NCBI RefSeq assembly: GCF_009832865.1
Contig: NZ_CP047130.1
Coordinates: 4,092,001 to 4,156,000, forward strand
Direction: 5' to 3'
Source: Colwellia sp. 20A7
Lineage (GTDB): Bacteria > Pseudomonadota > Gammaproteobacteria > Enterobacterales > Alteromonadaceae
Length of the DNA stretch: 64,000 nt
The notes under the pieces are model-generated. The model was given only the letters and a program-made list of their open reading frames with translations, had not been told where the DNA came from and did no database searches. Made by a program: the position numbers and the translations under genes. The number at the start of each line of letters is the position of its first letter. Within the stretch, counting starts at the first letter, position 1. Below, one piece after another: positions 46,915 through 55,246 of the stretch.

Positions 46915-47148
46915 ATGAAATTTACTCCAATTCTGTTAATTGTCTTTTTATCGAGTTGTTCTTCATCAACTTTTAAGAAAGAGTTTACTGAAAAAACTAT
47001 GGGGGCTGTGACAAGTGCTGTTACAGGAACTGACGTTAGTTATAGAGAAAATCAGTGCCCTCGAGTAAAGCGAAATTGTGGTGTTAATGGTGATTACCAA
47101 GAGTGGTATCAAGAAAATGGGAAGTTAGCTTGTGCTTGCAATAAGTAA
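46915..47148 (+). CDS. Small lipoprotein (cassette C7)
   Basis: A 77-residue protein with a lipoprotein signal (M-K-F-T-P-I-L-L-I-V-F-L-S-S-C, lipobox cysteine at 15) and four further cysteines, C-P-R-V-K-R-N-C near 48-55 and C-A-C near the end, suggesting disulfides or a metal site. The ATG at 46915 follows AAAAGGAAT inside the cassette; the longer frame starts in attC6. Function unknown. Lipoproteins are common integron cargo. Confidence 0.65.
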   Translation: MKFTPILLIVFLSSCSSSTFKKEFTEKTMGAVTSAVTGTDVSYRENQCPRVKRNCGVNGDYQEWYQENGKLACACNK

Positions 47149-47152
47149 TTGC

Positions 47153-47251
47153 ATATAACAAGCTGTTAAACAAGGACAAAAAACAGTTGGTTTTGCTCCT
47201 TCGTCGCTAAGTTTAACCAACTATTTTTTGCCTGTTAACAGGGCGTTAGCA
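47153..47251 (+). repeat. attC7
   Basis: 99 bp; R'' ATATAAC at 47153, R' GTTAGCA at 47245, arms CAGTTGGTT/AACCAACT. Confidence 0.92.
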
Positions 47252-47591
47252 GGCACTACTTGTTCTTTTTATAATTGTGTTTGGCTTAATTTATAATTCA
47301 CATCAAAGGATTGGTATTTTCTGCTTTCCTTCCTTTTTTGTAATTAAATTCAGTATTTTATTGATTGGTATGCATCTTTTGATATTGTTTATCAATCACG
47401 GTTAGTGGCTAAGTAGTGCAGCAGTATTTATTGCTTCTCACATCCACTAATTGAATTTTTACGTTGTTGGTGGTTTAAGTCCTTTTAATAAACCTTGCTG
47501 CTAACAAGCAAATCAATCAGGACAAAAAACAGTTGGCCGCGCTCGTGCCTCGCACAGTTAGCCAACTATTTATTTGCCTATTATTTGGGCG
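47246..47591 (+). other. Cassette C8: non-coding, relative of C5
   Basis: 346 bp with no credible gene. Shares ordered blocks with C5, including TTCACATCAAAGGATTGGT, TTATCAATCA and GTTAGTGGCTAAGT. The attC is different, so body and attC have diverged separately. Confidence 0.7.
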
Positions 47592-47597
47592 TTAGCT
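47499..47597 (+). repeat. attC8
   Basis: 99 bp; R'' TGCTAAC at 47499, R' GTTAGCT at 47591. Its centre GCTCGTGCCTCGC is an intact copy of the sequence split by element A. Confidence 0.92.
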
Positions 47598-47617
47598 CGC
47601 AAACGGAGTTTTGAGTC

Positions 47618-48421
47618 ATGTGGACATTCGACGGAGATATTTCTTCAAAATGCAATAATTGCAGTGAAATACATGTTGTTCCTGTATCTGATTTTAATAT
47701 TGAATGTTACGGTGGCGATTATAGTGAAAACGGGATGGGTCAACAAAATAACTATGAGTTATTGTATGAGTTCAATTGTTCGAATTGTAATTCTGAGATA
47801 GAGCTTAACTTTGACGCAACAGAGTACCCTGTAGATGTTTTAAGTTACGTGATTAACAATACTAAAGGTGCTACTTGCTCCAATAAACCCTTTATTACTT
47901 ATCTTCCTGAGTATGAAGAGATTTACTTATTCCCTGAACCTCAGATTATCGTACCTGATAACCGGATTATCACAGACCTTAATTTAATAAATGCGAACAT
48001 CCCGGCTCTCATAAAATTCCTTAGCGAAAACCCAGATCACCTTCACAAAATTGAACCTAGAGAGTTTGAAGAAATTATTGCTGAGATATTTAGGAGTAAG
48101 GGATTTGAGGTGGAATTAACAAAGAGTACTCGTGACGGAGGTAAAGATATTATCGCCATCCAAAGAAATGATTTAGGCTTTGAAACAAAATACTTTATCG
48201 AGTGCAAAAGGTATGCTCCAACCAATAAAGTGGGAGTAGAATTGATTCGAGCACTCCATGGGGTTAAAAACACTCGGAATGGACCTAATAAGGTAATCTT
48301 AGCTACAACTTCGACTTTCACTAGAGGTGCCATTGATTTCGCTACCAATCAAGCTCCAAGTGAATGGGATATATCACTTAAAGATTACGACGACATTCTT
48401 AAATGGGTAAGGTCATACTAA
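47618..48421 (+). CDS. Mrr-type restriction endonuclease with zinc ribbon (cassette C9)
   Basis: A 267-residue protein. The N-terminal half has two C-x-x-C pairs (C-N-N-C near 12-15 and C-S-N-C near 55-58), a probable zinc ribbon. The C-terminal half (about 143-265) is a PD-(D/E)xK Mrr_cat domain: E-F-E-E-I-I-A-E-I-F near 150, the catalytic core R-D-G-G-K-D-I near 171-177 and I-E-C-K-R-Y near 192-197. Mrr-type enzymes cut modified or foreign DNA. It is the only gene of its cassette and no methylase accompanies it, as in type IV restriction. Confidence 0.82.
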   Translation: MWTFDGDISSKCNNCSEIHVVPVSDFNIECYGGDYSENGMGQQNNYELLYEFNCSNCNSEIELNFDATEYPVDVLSYVINNTKGATCSNKPFITYLPEYEEIYLFPEPQIIVPDNRIITDLNLINANIPALIKFLSENPDHLHKIEPREFEEIIAEIFRSKGFEVELTKSTRDGGKDIIAIQRNDLGFETKYFIECKRYAPTNKVGVELIRALHGVKNTRNGPNKVILATTSTFTRGAIDFATNQAPSEWDISLKDYDDILKWVRSY

Positions 48422-48426
48422 AAGCG

Positions 48427-48525
48427 AGCTAACAAGTCGCTCAAAAGGACAAAAAATAGTTGGTTTTTGCTCCTGCGTCGCTTATTTTAACCAACTATTT
48501 TTTGCCTCTTAGCGAGGCGTTAGTT
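48427..48525 (+). repeat. attC9
   Basis: 99 bp; R'' AGCTAAC at 48427, R' GTTAGTT at 48519, arms TAGTTGGT/ACCAACTA. Confidence 0.92.
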
Positions 48526-48887
48526 GCCGCAACTTGTTCTTGCAAATAGCGGTGTTTATCTCAAAATTTGGCACTTGTTTCAGTTCTTTTTTGTGGTAAT
48601 TTTTAGCGCAGTAAAATTTGTTCGTGTTTTTGGTTACGCAGTTTTCGCCTAAGTTTTTAAGTGTGAATAATTAGCAAAAGTGTCAACGGCTCAAATTCAC
48701 GGCAAGTGGTAAAGTTGCGGCGGGGTATTTTTTGGCTCTTCCGCAAAACCAGTAAATATTTTTATAAATGGTTGTTTTAGTAATTACAGTTACAAAACAA
48801 CTAACAAGGTAATTCAAAGCGGACACGCAACAGTTGGCCATCGCTTCGCGATTATAGCCAACGTTGCTTAGCCGTTTAATATAAGCG
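48520..48887 (+). other. Cassette C10: non-coding, second copy of C1
   Basis: 368 bp, same length as C1 and without a difference that I can find, including the attC up to the core. It lies 7.2 kb from attI, so C1 is probably a recent re-insertion of a copy of this cassette (or of the same circle) at attI. Confidence 0.9.
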
Positions 48888-48893
48888 TTATGC
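48799..48893 (+). repeat. attC10
   Basis: 95 bp; R'' AACTAAC at 48799, R' GTTATGC at 48887; same as attC1 up to the base after the core. Confidence 0.92.
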
Positions 48894-48922
48894 GTCAGTG
48901 TCGAAATTAACTAAGGAGTAGT

Positions 48923-49561
48923 ATGCAAAAGGGTGAATCATACATTTTATTGGATGAAAGGTGGAAGTTAGAGGACTTTTCAATTCTGACCAAAGAATAT
49001 ATGCAATTATATTCATTTTTCTACTCTTTACGCTTAGTTGAAAACGATGCATTTTCTCAATTAGAGTTTGAGAGAATGCCTTGGCTCGGAGGTGGTAGTG
49101 TTGTTGGTTTTTTTAGTATCATGGGTAAATTAATTCATCCTGATAACAAACCTGAAGTGAAAAGAATTCAATATGCATCTCCAGGATTTATTGAATTAAC
49201 GCTAATAGTAGAAGTTGCAAAAGATATTGGAATAATAGTAACCGCTCTATCGGGTGCTGTTGCAAGTGTTGCTGGAACTTATAATTTAATACACTCGCAA
49301 TATCAAAAGAGAAAATTAACTCAATTAAAAATTAAAGACCTTGAAGCGCAACAGTTAATAAATGAAATTAAGTTTGTTAAAGACTCTGTCAAAGAGTTAC
49401 AAGAGAAATACAAATTATCTACTAACCAAGTCCAATCTCTGCACAAAATCTCTAGAGGTGATGAGTTGGTTCAGTTAAAAATGTTACTCGCTCTTTACCG
49501 TAGAGCTAAACCGATAGCAGCGTTACAAGTAAATAACAAAGCTAACTTTAAGAACGCATAA
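48923..49561 (+). CDS. Hypothetical membrane/coiled-coil protein (cassette C11)
   Basis: A 212-residue protein with AAGGAG before the ATG. Residues 1-95 are mixed alpha/beta. A hydrophobic helix follows at about 102-125 (I-G-I-I-V-T-A-L-S-G-A-V-A-S-V-A), then a long charged coiled coil (about 130-175). The layout of an N-terminal domain, one membrane pass and a coiled coil is seen in small membrane-acting toxins and sensors, but I recognise no family. The TAA stop lies in attC11. Confidence 0.55.
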   Translation: MQKGESYILLDERWKLEDFSILTKEYMQLYSFFYSLRLVENDAFSQLEFERMPWLGGGSVVGFFSIMGKLIHPDNKPEVKRIQYASPGFIELTLIVEVAKDIGIIVTALSGAVASVAGTYNLIHSQYQKRKLTQLKIKDLEAQQLINEIKFVKDSVKELQEKYKLSTNQVQSLHKISRGDELVQLKMLLALYRRAKPIAALQVNNKANFKNA

Positions 49562-49655
49562 CAAGCACTTAAAACGGAACAAAAACAGTTGGTTAGGTTC
49601 CGCTTTGCTTCACATTTTAACCAACTGTTTTTGTCCGCTTAAGTGGGCGTTAGCA
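49556..49655 (+). repeat. attC11
   Basis: 100 bp; R'' GCATAAC at 49556, R' GTTAGCA at 49649, arms AACAGTTGGTTA and TTTTAACCAACTGTT. Confidence 0.92.
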
Positions 49656-49670
49656 GTATCGAAGGTTTAG

Positions 49671-49973
49671 ATGACTAATCATGCTCAAGATATAAAATTA
49701 TCTCTCAGCACTTTTGAGTTCAGTTTTATTATTGATTATCAGCTTGCGAATAAAGATCTACTTAAAAAGCTGCTCTCAATTCAAAAGGAGTTAATGATTA
49801 CGCGACCTAACTTTAAAAGAGTTACGTTTTGTTTAAATTTATCAATGCTAGACAAGCTGATTGCCAATATTTCAAATGAGGCAAATAAATTAAGTAATTC
49901 TGCGGATAAACAATTATTACTTGATAGTTTATTTGGTAAATTAGCGAGTAAATATAACAACTTGGCTTATTAG
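49671..49973 (+). CDS. Hypothetical protein (cassette C12)
   Basis: A 100-residue soluble, mostly helical protein with no recognised motif, no signal and no membrane helix. It begins 21 bp after the cassette boundary with a weak GAAGG ribosome site and ends just before attC12. Confidence 0.5.
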   Translation: MTNHAQDIKLSLSTFEFSFIIDYQLANKDLLKKLLSIQKELMITRPNFKRVTFCLNLSMLDKLIANISNEANKLSNSADKQLLLDSLFGKLASKYNNLAY

Positions 49974-50095
49974 TAAATACTGCTAACAAGTCATTCAAAA
50001 GGACAAAAAACAGTTGGCCGTGCTCAATGGTATGGACTCCTCACCTTTGACCAAATAGGTTAAGGTGAAGACGCGAATCATTAGGAGCCCAAACC

Positions 50096-51121
50096 ATGAA
50101 AAATTCTACCACTATCAGTATCGATTTAGCTAAAACTGTTTTCCAAGTTGCCTTATTTAATAAATATGGCGTAATGAAATCTAATAATAAAATGAGCCAA
50201 GCTAAAATGGTTCAGTTTATCGCCCAGCACCCAGAAGCAACTATTTGCATGGAAGCATGCGGAACCGCTCATTATTGGGGGCGTCGTTTTCAACAAAGTG
50301 GTCATAAAGTATTACTTGTTCCTGCACATATTGCCGCAAAATACCGCACAGGTAATAAAAATGATGCTAACGATGCGTTAGCTATTTATGAGTCAATTAA
50401 TCGTCCTAAAACTTATTTTGTCCAAGTAAAAAACCTTGATCAGCAAGACTTGGCAAGTTTACTTAAGCTACGACAAGGCTATGTAAAACAACGCACTCAA
50501 ACAGCAAATAGAATAAGGGGCTTAGGCCTAGAATATGGGGTTAAAATTCCTAAAGGTATTGCTAAAATACGCAAAGATTTACCATGTTTCCTGGAAGATG
50601 CAGAGAATGAGTTGACGACGTCTAGTCGATTTATTTTAAGGGATCTACTCGATCAACTTTTGTTGCTGGATGGTCAAATTGATGAATCAACGAATAGATT
50701 AGTTGCTAGAGCTAAGGAAGTACCTGTTTGTATACGATTGATTGCGTTGCCAGGTGTTGCTTGGATAATTGCCAGTGCGCTTTATGCAAGATTGGGAGAT
50801 GGCTCAGCGTATAAGTGTGGTCGTGATGCCAGCGCAAGCGTTGGTGTAGTTCCTGCTCATTCAGGAACGGGTGGAAATAATAAGTTATTAGGGATAACGA
50901 AACGAGGTGATAGGTGTTTACGCTCATTACTTGTTCATGGAGCACGTTCAGTTGTTAGTCGAATTAAAGACAAGCAAGATGGGTTGAGTTGTTGGATAAG
51001 AGAGCAACTATCAAAGAATCATTTAAACAAAACTGCGGTTGCTTACGCCAATAAGCTAGTCAGAATGGCATGGGCTATTTTGAAGAGTGGTGAAGAATAT
51101 CGAACACCTTTAGCTCAGTAG
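50096..51121 (+). CDS. Element A transposase, copy 2
   Basis: 341 residues, protein identical to copy 1 (DEDD and Transposase_20 domains). Lack of divergence indicates recent spread. Confidence 0.95.
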   Translation: MKNSTTISIDLAKTVFQVALFNKYGVMKSNNKMSQAKMVQFIAQHPEATICMEACGTAHYWGRRFQQSGHKVLLVPAHIAAKYRTGNKNDANDALAIYESINRPKTYFVQVKNLDQQDLASLLKLRQGYVKQRTQTANRIRGLGLEYGVKIPKGIAKIRKDLPCFLEDAENELTTSSRFILRDLLDQLLLLDGQIDESTNRLVARAKEVPVCIRLIALPGVAWIIASALYARLGDGSAYKCGRDASASVGVVPAHSGTGGNNKLLGITKRGDRCLRSLLVHGARSVVSRIKDKQDGLSCWIREQLSKNHLNKTAVAYANKLVRMAWAILKSGEEYRTPLAQ

Positions 51122-51375
51122 TGTTTGATAAACCTTGAAAAAGTAACTAAGTTAACCGAGTATAAGCAGTCGTAAAATAATAATGTAAAGTGTATCAACG
51201 CACGCAAGGCAAAACCTGTGAGGCACGACGGTATTCAAATACCTCTTACTCGTTAAGGAGCTTTGTAAGTGGATTAAGCCATTAAGGTTCGGGGTAGCTC
51301 CCCATCAGAAACCGAATATACGTGAACTTGCTACATACATTTAAATTTATTACGATTAACGGCTTGCTATGCAAG
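51122..51375 (+). ncRNA. Candidate bridge RNA of element A, copy 2
   Basis: Same sequence as in copy 1, with the target-complementary segment GAGGCACGA at 51220-51228. Confidence 0.5.
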
Positions 51376-51438
51376 AGGAGTCCATATACGTGCCTCGCTT
51401 ATTTTAACCAACTATATTTTGCCTCTTAGCAAGGCGTT

Positions 51439-51801
51439 GGTATGACTCCCCACGTCAAGTTAAACCGTAAAACATCCTGCTTTTTTTTGAGCCATGATTT
51501 TTCTCTTTTCAAGTTGAGTGAGTTAACGCATAGAATGAAGCAAGTAATTTCGTCGGTTATCATGCTGATATTCGTGGATTATTAACCTATTGGCTAACAG
51601 CGCCTACCTTACTTTTTCCGTCGTGACACCTAATTTCAGTCTATGCTCGTGGTTCAATGGCCGTTAGGCTATTGCCATCCTAACGCCCTCGGTGGTTGTG
51701 CCACATCCGATGCTTGACTCCATGCGCTAACTCAAAACTTTTTCTCATTTAATCTTTTCTCTTTTTCATGTTGTTTTCTTTATTTACGACTCACTTTTTG
51801 A
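51439..51801 (-). ncRNA. Candidate bridge RNA of element B, copy 1
   Basis: The 3' non-coding flank contains CCGTTAGGC (51661-51669) and CCTAACGCCC (51679-51688), matching the two strands of the attC R' core GGGCGTTAGGC where the element inserts. The two segments face each other across a 9-10 base loop, as the two target guides of a bridge RNA would. Transcript ends unknown. Confidence 0.45.
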
Positions 51802-52956
51802 TTATGCTGGTACCCTTGAAATACGCGTACTTGGGTCAACAGGCACTAATATTACTTCTCGTGATATCGCCCAAATATATGCGAGCATTTCACGGGCAAT
51901 GGCAGCGACAACAATATTACGATGCTTACCGCGTTGCATCAGGTGTTTGTATCGTCGGCAAAGCCTTAGTTGGGCTTTCCAAGCAATATCAATAACGACC
52001 TTAGGCAGTGTTTCTTGCCGCTTTTGTAGCTCGGTTGACACGTTTGCGTTGTGCTTATAGGTTTGAGCCCCTTCAATTAATAATCGACGTGCTCGGCCAT
52101 TACCACATTTAGTGATGCCGCCTAGCTTTCGATTATCCCCACTTGAGTTTTCTTTGGGAACTAATCCTAAGTAAGCCATTAGCTTTCTCGGGTGGTCAAA
52201 GCGTCTTAAATCACCTAACTCAGCAATGGTACCTACAGCGACTAAAAAACGAATACCTCGCATCGCTTGCAATGCTTGAACGACGGGATAATAGCGCCAT
52301 AGTTTTGCTTGATGTGCTAATTCATTAACTAATCGTTCAACGCGCTTAATACGTTCGGTAATGGTTTGTATCATTTCTTGCAGCACAATTTGTTGGCTTG
52401 GATGCGGCAAAACTAACTCAGTTAGCCAACGTAAATGTTGATTTGACCAATTGTCATTCACTTTGCAGGTGATGTTGTTGCGCAGAAATAAACCTTTAAG
52501 TTGGAATTTAGCATCTTTTAAGTCTTTCATAGCGGTTTCTCTTGCCCTGGATAAATCACGTATTGCTTCGTCTTCAGGCTCGGGGACATAAATCGGGGTT
52601 AGCTCCTCGTCTTTAAGGAGTTTGGCCAACTTCATTGCATCACGTTTATCGGTTTTGACTTTATCTCCTGGTTTTTTAGGGATAAGCGATGGCGCAACGA
52701 CATAACAGCAATGACCTAAACTTGTCAGTAGACGGTAAATCCAATAGCCACATGGACCTGCTTCATAAACAAAATGCAATGTCGCATTAGGGTATTTAGA
52801 TTGATATTGCCGAGCAAGTTTAGTGATTGCTGCTTTGGTTGTTTTAATTTTTCCTTGATGAACAGTTTTTGCGCCACGTTGGTCTTCAATGTGTGCAACT
52901 TCAGTAGATACTTTATGGGTATCTAAGCCAATGAAAAGTATGTTATGTTTATTCAT
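51802..52956 (-). CDS. Element B transposase (DEDD / IS110 family), copy 1
   Basis: A 384-residue transposase, different from A. The RuvC-like part has F-I-G-L-D-T-H-K near 8-15 and the K-T-D-K-R-D-A-M segment near 100. The C-terminal Transposase_20 region has M-R-G-I-R-F-L-V-A near 240 and the serine-bearing L-V-P-K-E-N-S-S-G-D near 274. Transcribed against the cassette direction. Identical in copy 2. Confidence 0.95.
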   Translation of the reverse strand: MNKHNILFIGLDTHKVSTEVAHIEDQRGAKTVHQGKIKTTKAAITKLARQYQSKYPNATLHFVYEAGPCGYWIYRLLTSLGHCCYVVAPSLIPKKPGDKVKTDKRDAMKLAKLLKDEELTPIYVPEPEDEAIRDLSRARETAMKDLKDAKFQLKGLFLRNNITCKVNDNWSNQHLRWLTELVLPHPSQQIVLQEMIQTITERIKRVERLVNELAHQAKLWRYYPVVQALQAMRGIRFLVAVGTIAELGDLRRFDHPRKLMAYLGLVPKENSSGDNRKLGGITKCGNGRARRLLIEGAQTYKHNANVSTELQKRQETLPKVVIDIAWKAQLRLCRRYKHLMQRGKHRNIVVAAIAREMLAYIWAISREVILVPVDPSTRISRVPA

Positions 52957-53078
52957 GCTAGCCTCTATTTTATATTGTTGATAAATATATTATGGCTCTG
53001 GTTTGTAAAACTAACCCACGAATTTAGAGGCTAGCACTTTGTGGGGAGTCATTATGTCTATAACTCAAATTCAAAGTC

Positions 53079-53127
53079 TTGTACTCAAGTCTACTTTTAA
53101 CTATAATTTGTACCACAAACAGTACAA
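53079..53127 (+). promoter_or_regulatory. Promoter and operator of the Phd/RelE cassette
   Basis: TTGTAC (53079-53084), a 17-bp spacer and TATAAT (53102-53107) form a near-ideal sigma-70 promoter. TTGTAC at 53108-53113 and GTACAA at 53122-53127 make an inverted repeat just after the -10, fit for autorepression by the antitoxin. A cassette promoter of its own is usual for integron toxin-antitoxin pairs. Confidence 0.75.
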
Positions 53128-53141
53128 CTAAAGGTATTATT

Positions 53142-53423
53142 ATGAGTAGACTTCATTTTGATCAAGATATTCAACCGCTTTCAGATTTTAGAGCTGGAGC
53201 CGCTTCATTTATACGTCAAGTTAACGAAACTAGAAGACCAATTGTTATAACGCAGAGGGGCAAAGGTGTAGCTGTAGTTTTAGATGTCGCAGAATATGAA
53301 TCTATGCAAGAAAAAATAGAACTATTAGAAGAAGTACAAAAGGCTGAAGCTCAAATTTCGGCTGGTTTAGGGATATCAAATTCTGATGCTCGCGCCCAAG
53401 TCTTAAAGAGTATTAGGTCTTGA
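53142..53423 (+). CDS. Phd/YefM-family antitoxin (cassette C13)
   Basis: A 93-residue antitoxin. The N-terminal fold I-Q-P-L-S-D-F-R-A-G-A-A-S-F-I-R-Q-V near 10-27 and R-P-I-V-I-T-Q-R-G-K-G-V-A-V near 32-45 are classic Phd/YefM. The C-terminal helix wraps the toxin. The ATG at 53142 lies after the promoter and operator; a longer frame from 53079 starts inside the promoter. The stop TGA overlaps the toxin's TTG start. It neutralises the RelE-type toxin and represses the pair. Confidence 0.9.
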   Translation: MSRLHFDQDIQPLSDFRAGAASFIRQVNETRRPIVITQRGKGVAVVLDVAEYESMQEKIELLEEVQKAEAQISAGLGISNSDARAQVLKSIRS

Positions 53424-53713
53424 AAGTAGTTTGGTCACCTTTAGCATTAGATAAATTAGAAACTACTGCCCAATTTATTGCTCTTGATAAACCATCGGCG
53501 GCTGACAAATGGGTTAATGATATTTTTGATCGTACCGAGTTACTTGGTTCTCAACCTGAATTAGGGCGAGAGGTTCCTGAGTTGTTAGGTTCTCACTATC
53601 GTGAATTAATATTTGGTAATTATCGTATTATCTATAAAGTTGGAAACGAGATTAAAATCCTAACTTTACGTAATAGTCGTCAATTACTTAGTTTAGGTGA
53701 TATTGAGTTATAA
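53420..53713 (+). CDS. RelE/ParE-family toxin (cassette C13)
   Basis: A 97-residue toxin: W-S-P-L-A-L-D-K-L near 5-13, E-L-G-R-E-V-P-E-L near 57, and Y-R-E-L-I-F-G-N-Y-R-I-I-Y-K-V near 69-83, the typical RelE/ParE core strands. It starts at TTG overlapping the antitoxin stop (TTGA). Members block translation by mRNA cleavage or poison gyrase; which one cannot be told. Such pairs stabilise integron arrays. The stop lies in the R'' core of attC13. Confidence 0.88.
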   Translation: MKVVWSPLALDKLETTAQFIALDKPSAADKWVNDIFDRTELLGSQPELGREVPELLGSHYRELIFGNYRIIYKVGNEIKILTLRNSRQLLSLGDIEL

Positions 53714-53825
53714 CAAGTTGCTCAAGCAGGACAAAATACAGTTGGTTTTTTGCTCAATGGTATGGACTCCTCACCTTTGACCAAATAGGTTAAGGTGAAG
53801 ACGCGAATCATTAGGAGCCCAAACC

Positions 53826-54851
53826 ATGAAAAATTCTACCACTATCAGTATCGATTTAGCTAAAACTGTTTTCCAAGTTGCCTTATTTAATAAATATGGC
53901 GTAATGAAATCTAATAATAAAATGAGCCAAGCTAAAATGGTTCAGTTTATCGCCCAGCACCCAGAAGCAACTATTTGCATGGAAGCATGCGGAACCGCTC
54001 ATTATTGGGGGCGTCGTTTTCAACAAAGTGGTCATAAAGTATTACTTGTTCCTGCACATATTGCCGCAAAATACCGCACAGGTAATAAAAATGATGCTAA
54101 CGATGCGTTAGCTATTTATGAGTCAATTAATCGTCCTAAAACTTATTTTGTCCAAGTAAAAAACCTTGATCAGCAAGACTTGGCAAGTTTACTTAAGCTA
54201 CGACAAGGCTATGTAAAACAACGCACTCAAACAGCAAATAGAATAAGGGGCTTAGGCCTAGAATATGGGGTTAAAATTCCTAAAGGTATTGCTAAAATAC
54301 GCAAAGATTTACCATGTTTCCTGGAAGATGCAGAGAATGAGTTGACGACGTCTAGTCGATTTATTTTAAGGGATCTACTCGATCAACTTTTGTTGCTGGA
54401 TGGTCAAATTGATGAATCAACGAATAGATTAGTTGCTAGAGCTAAGGAAGTACCTGTTTGTATACGATTGATTGCGTTGCCAGGTGTTGCTTGGATAATT
54501 GCCAGTGCGCTTTATGCAAGATTGGGAGATGGCTCAGCGTATAAGTGTGGTCGTGATGCCAGCGCAAGCGTTGGTGTAGTTCCTGCTCATTCAGGAACGG
54601 GTGGAAATAATAAGTTATTAGGGATAACGAAACGAGGTGATAGGTGTTTACGCTCATTACTTGTTCATGGAGCACGTTCAGTTGTTAGTCGAATTAAAGA
54701 CAAGCAAGATGGGTTGAGTTGTTGGATAAGAGAGCAACTATCAAAGAATCATTTAAACAAAACTGCGGTTGCTTACGCCAATAAGCTAGTCAGAATGGCA
54801 TGGGCTATTTTGAAGAGTGGTGAAGAATATCGAACACCTTTAGCTCAGTAG
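53826..54851 (+). CDS. Element A transposase, copy 3
   Basis: 341 residues, protein identical to copies 1 and 2. Confidence 0.95.
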   Translation: MKNSTTISIDLAKTVFQVALFNKYGVMKSNNKMSQAKMVQFIAQHPEATICMEACGTAHYWGRRFQQSGHKVLLVPAHIAAKYRTGNKNDANDALAIYESINRPKTYFVQVKNLDQQDLASLLKLRQGYVKQRTQTANRIRGLGLEYGVKIPKGIAKIRKDLPCFLEDAENELTTSSRFILRDLLDQLLLLDGQIDESTNRLVARAKEVPVCIRLIALPGVAWIIASALYARLGDGSAYKCGRDASASVGVVPAHSGTGGNNKLLGITKRGDRCLRSLLVHGARSVVSRIKDKQDGLSCWIREQLSKNHLNKTAVAYANKLVRMAWAILKSGEEYRTPLAQ

Positions 54852-55105
54852 TGTTTGATAAACCTTGAAAAAGTAACTAAGTTAACCGAGTATAAGCAGT
54901 CGTAAAATAATAATGTAAAGTGTATCAACGCACGCAAGGCAAAACCTGTGAGGCACGACGGTATTCAAATACCTCTTACTCGTTAAGGAGCTTTGTAAGT
55001 GGATTAAGCCATTAAGGTTCGGGGTAGCTCCCCATCAGAAACCGAATATACGTGAACTTGCTACATACATTTAAATTTATTACGATTAACGGCTTGCTAT
55101 GCAAG
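54852..55105 (+). ncRNA. Candidate bridge RNA of element A, copy 3
   Basis: Same sequence as in copy 1, with the target-complementary segment GAGGCACGA at 54950-54958. Confidence 0.5.
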
Positions 55106-55246
55106 AGGAGTCCATATACGTGCCTCGCTATTTTAACCAACTATTTTTTGCCTCTTAATGGGGCGTTAGGCATTTAATGCTATTCCAATCCCGAGCAATT
55201 ATGTTAATATCATCTAAACTAACCATTATGGTTACATGAAGAGTGT

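Larger units (their letters stand above)
50026..51389 (+). mobile_element. IS110-family element A, copy 2
   Basis: Same structure as copy 1, inverted repeats at 50031-50041 and 51376-51386. Inserted at the same point of the attC centre and in the same orientation. Confidence 0.88.
49981..51438 (+). repeat. attC12, split by element A copy 2, with mismatched halves
   Basis: Left part 49981-50025 (R'' TGCTAAC, TCATTCAAAAGG, arm CAGTTGGCC, GTGCTC). Right part 51390-51438 (GTGCCTCGC, CCAACTATATTTTGCC, TCTTAGCAAGG, GTT). The right part is the same as that of attC5, but its outer arm does not complement this left part, which instead fits the right part found at attC13. Confidence 0.85.
51439..53053 (-). 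mobile_element. IS110-family element B, copy 1 (IS1111 group)
   Basis: About 1,615 bp with perfect subterminal inverted repeats ATGACTCCCCAC (51442-51453) and GTGGGGAGTCAT (53041-53052). It is inserted exactly at the R' core (GCGTT) of attC12, before ATGTCT of cassette C13. No target duplication. The non-coding part (about 360 bp) is 3' of the transposase, as in the IS1111 group. Confidence 0.88.
53756..55119 (+). mobile_element. IS110-family element A, copy 3
   Basis: Same structure and orientation as copies 1 and 2; inverted repeats at 53761-53771 and 55106-55116. Confidence 0.88.
53708..55171 (+). repeat. attC13, split by element A copy 3, with mismatched halves
   Basis: Left part 53708-53755 (TTATAAC, GTTGCTCAAGCAGG, arm CAGTTGG, TTTGCTC) equals the left part of attC5. 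Right part 55120-55171 (CCAACTATTTTTTGCC, TCTTAATGGGG, R' GTTAGGC at 55165) does not pair with it at the outer arm, but does pair with the left part of attC12. Confidence 0.85.

Noticed and set aside
47574..47801. 75-codon frame at the start of the Mrr cassette
   Set aside because: Starts in attC8 and overlaps the well supported nuclease gene in another phase.
51768..51995. Frame antisense to the element B transposase (also at 56989)
   Set aside because: Fully within the transposase gene and duplicated only because the element is.
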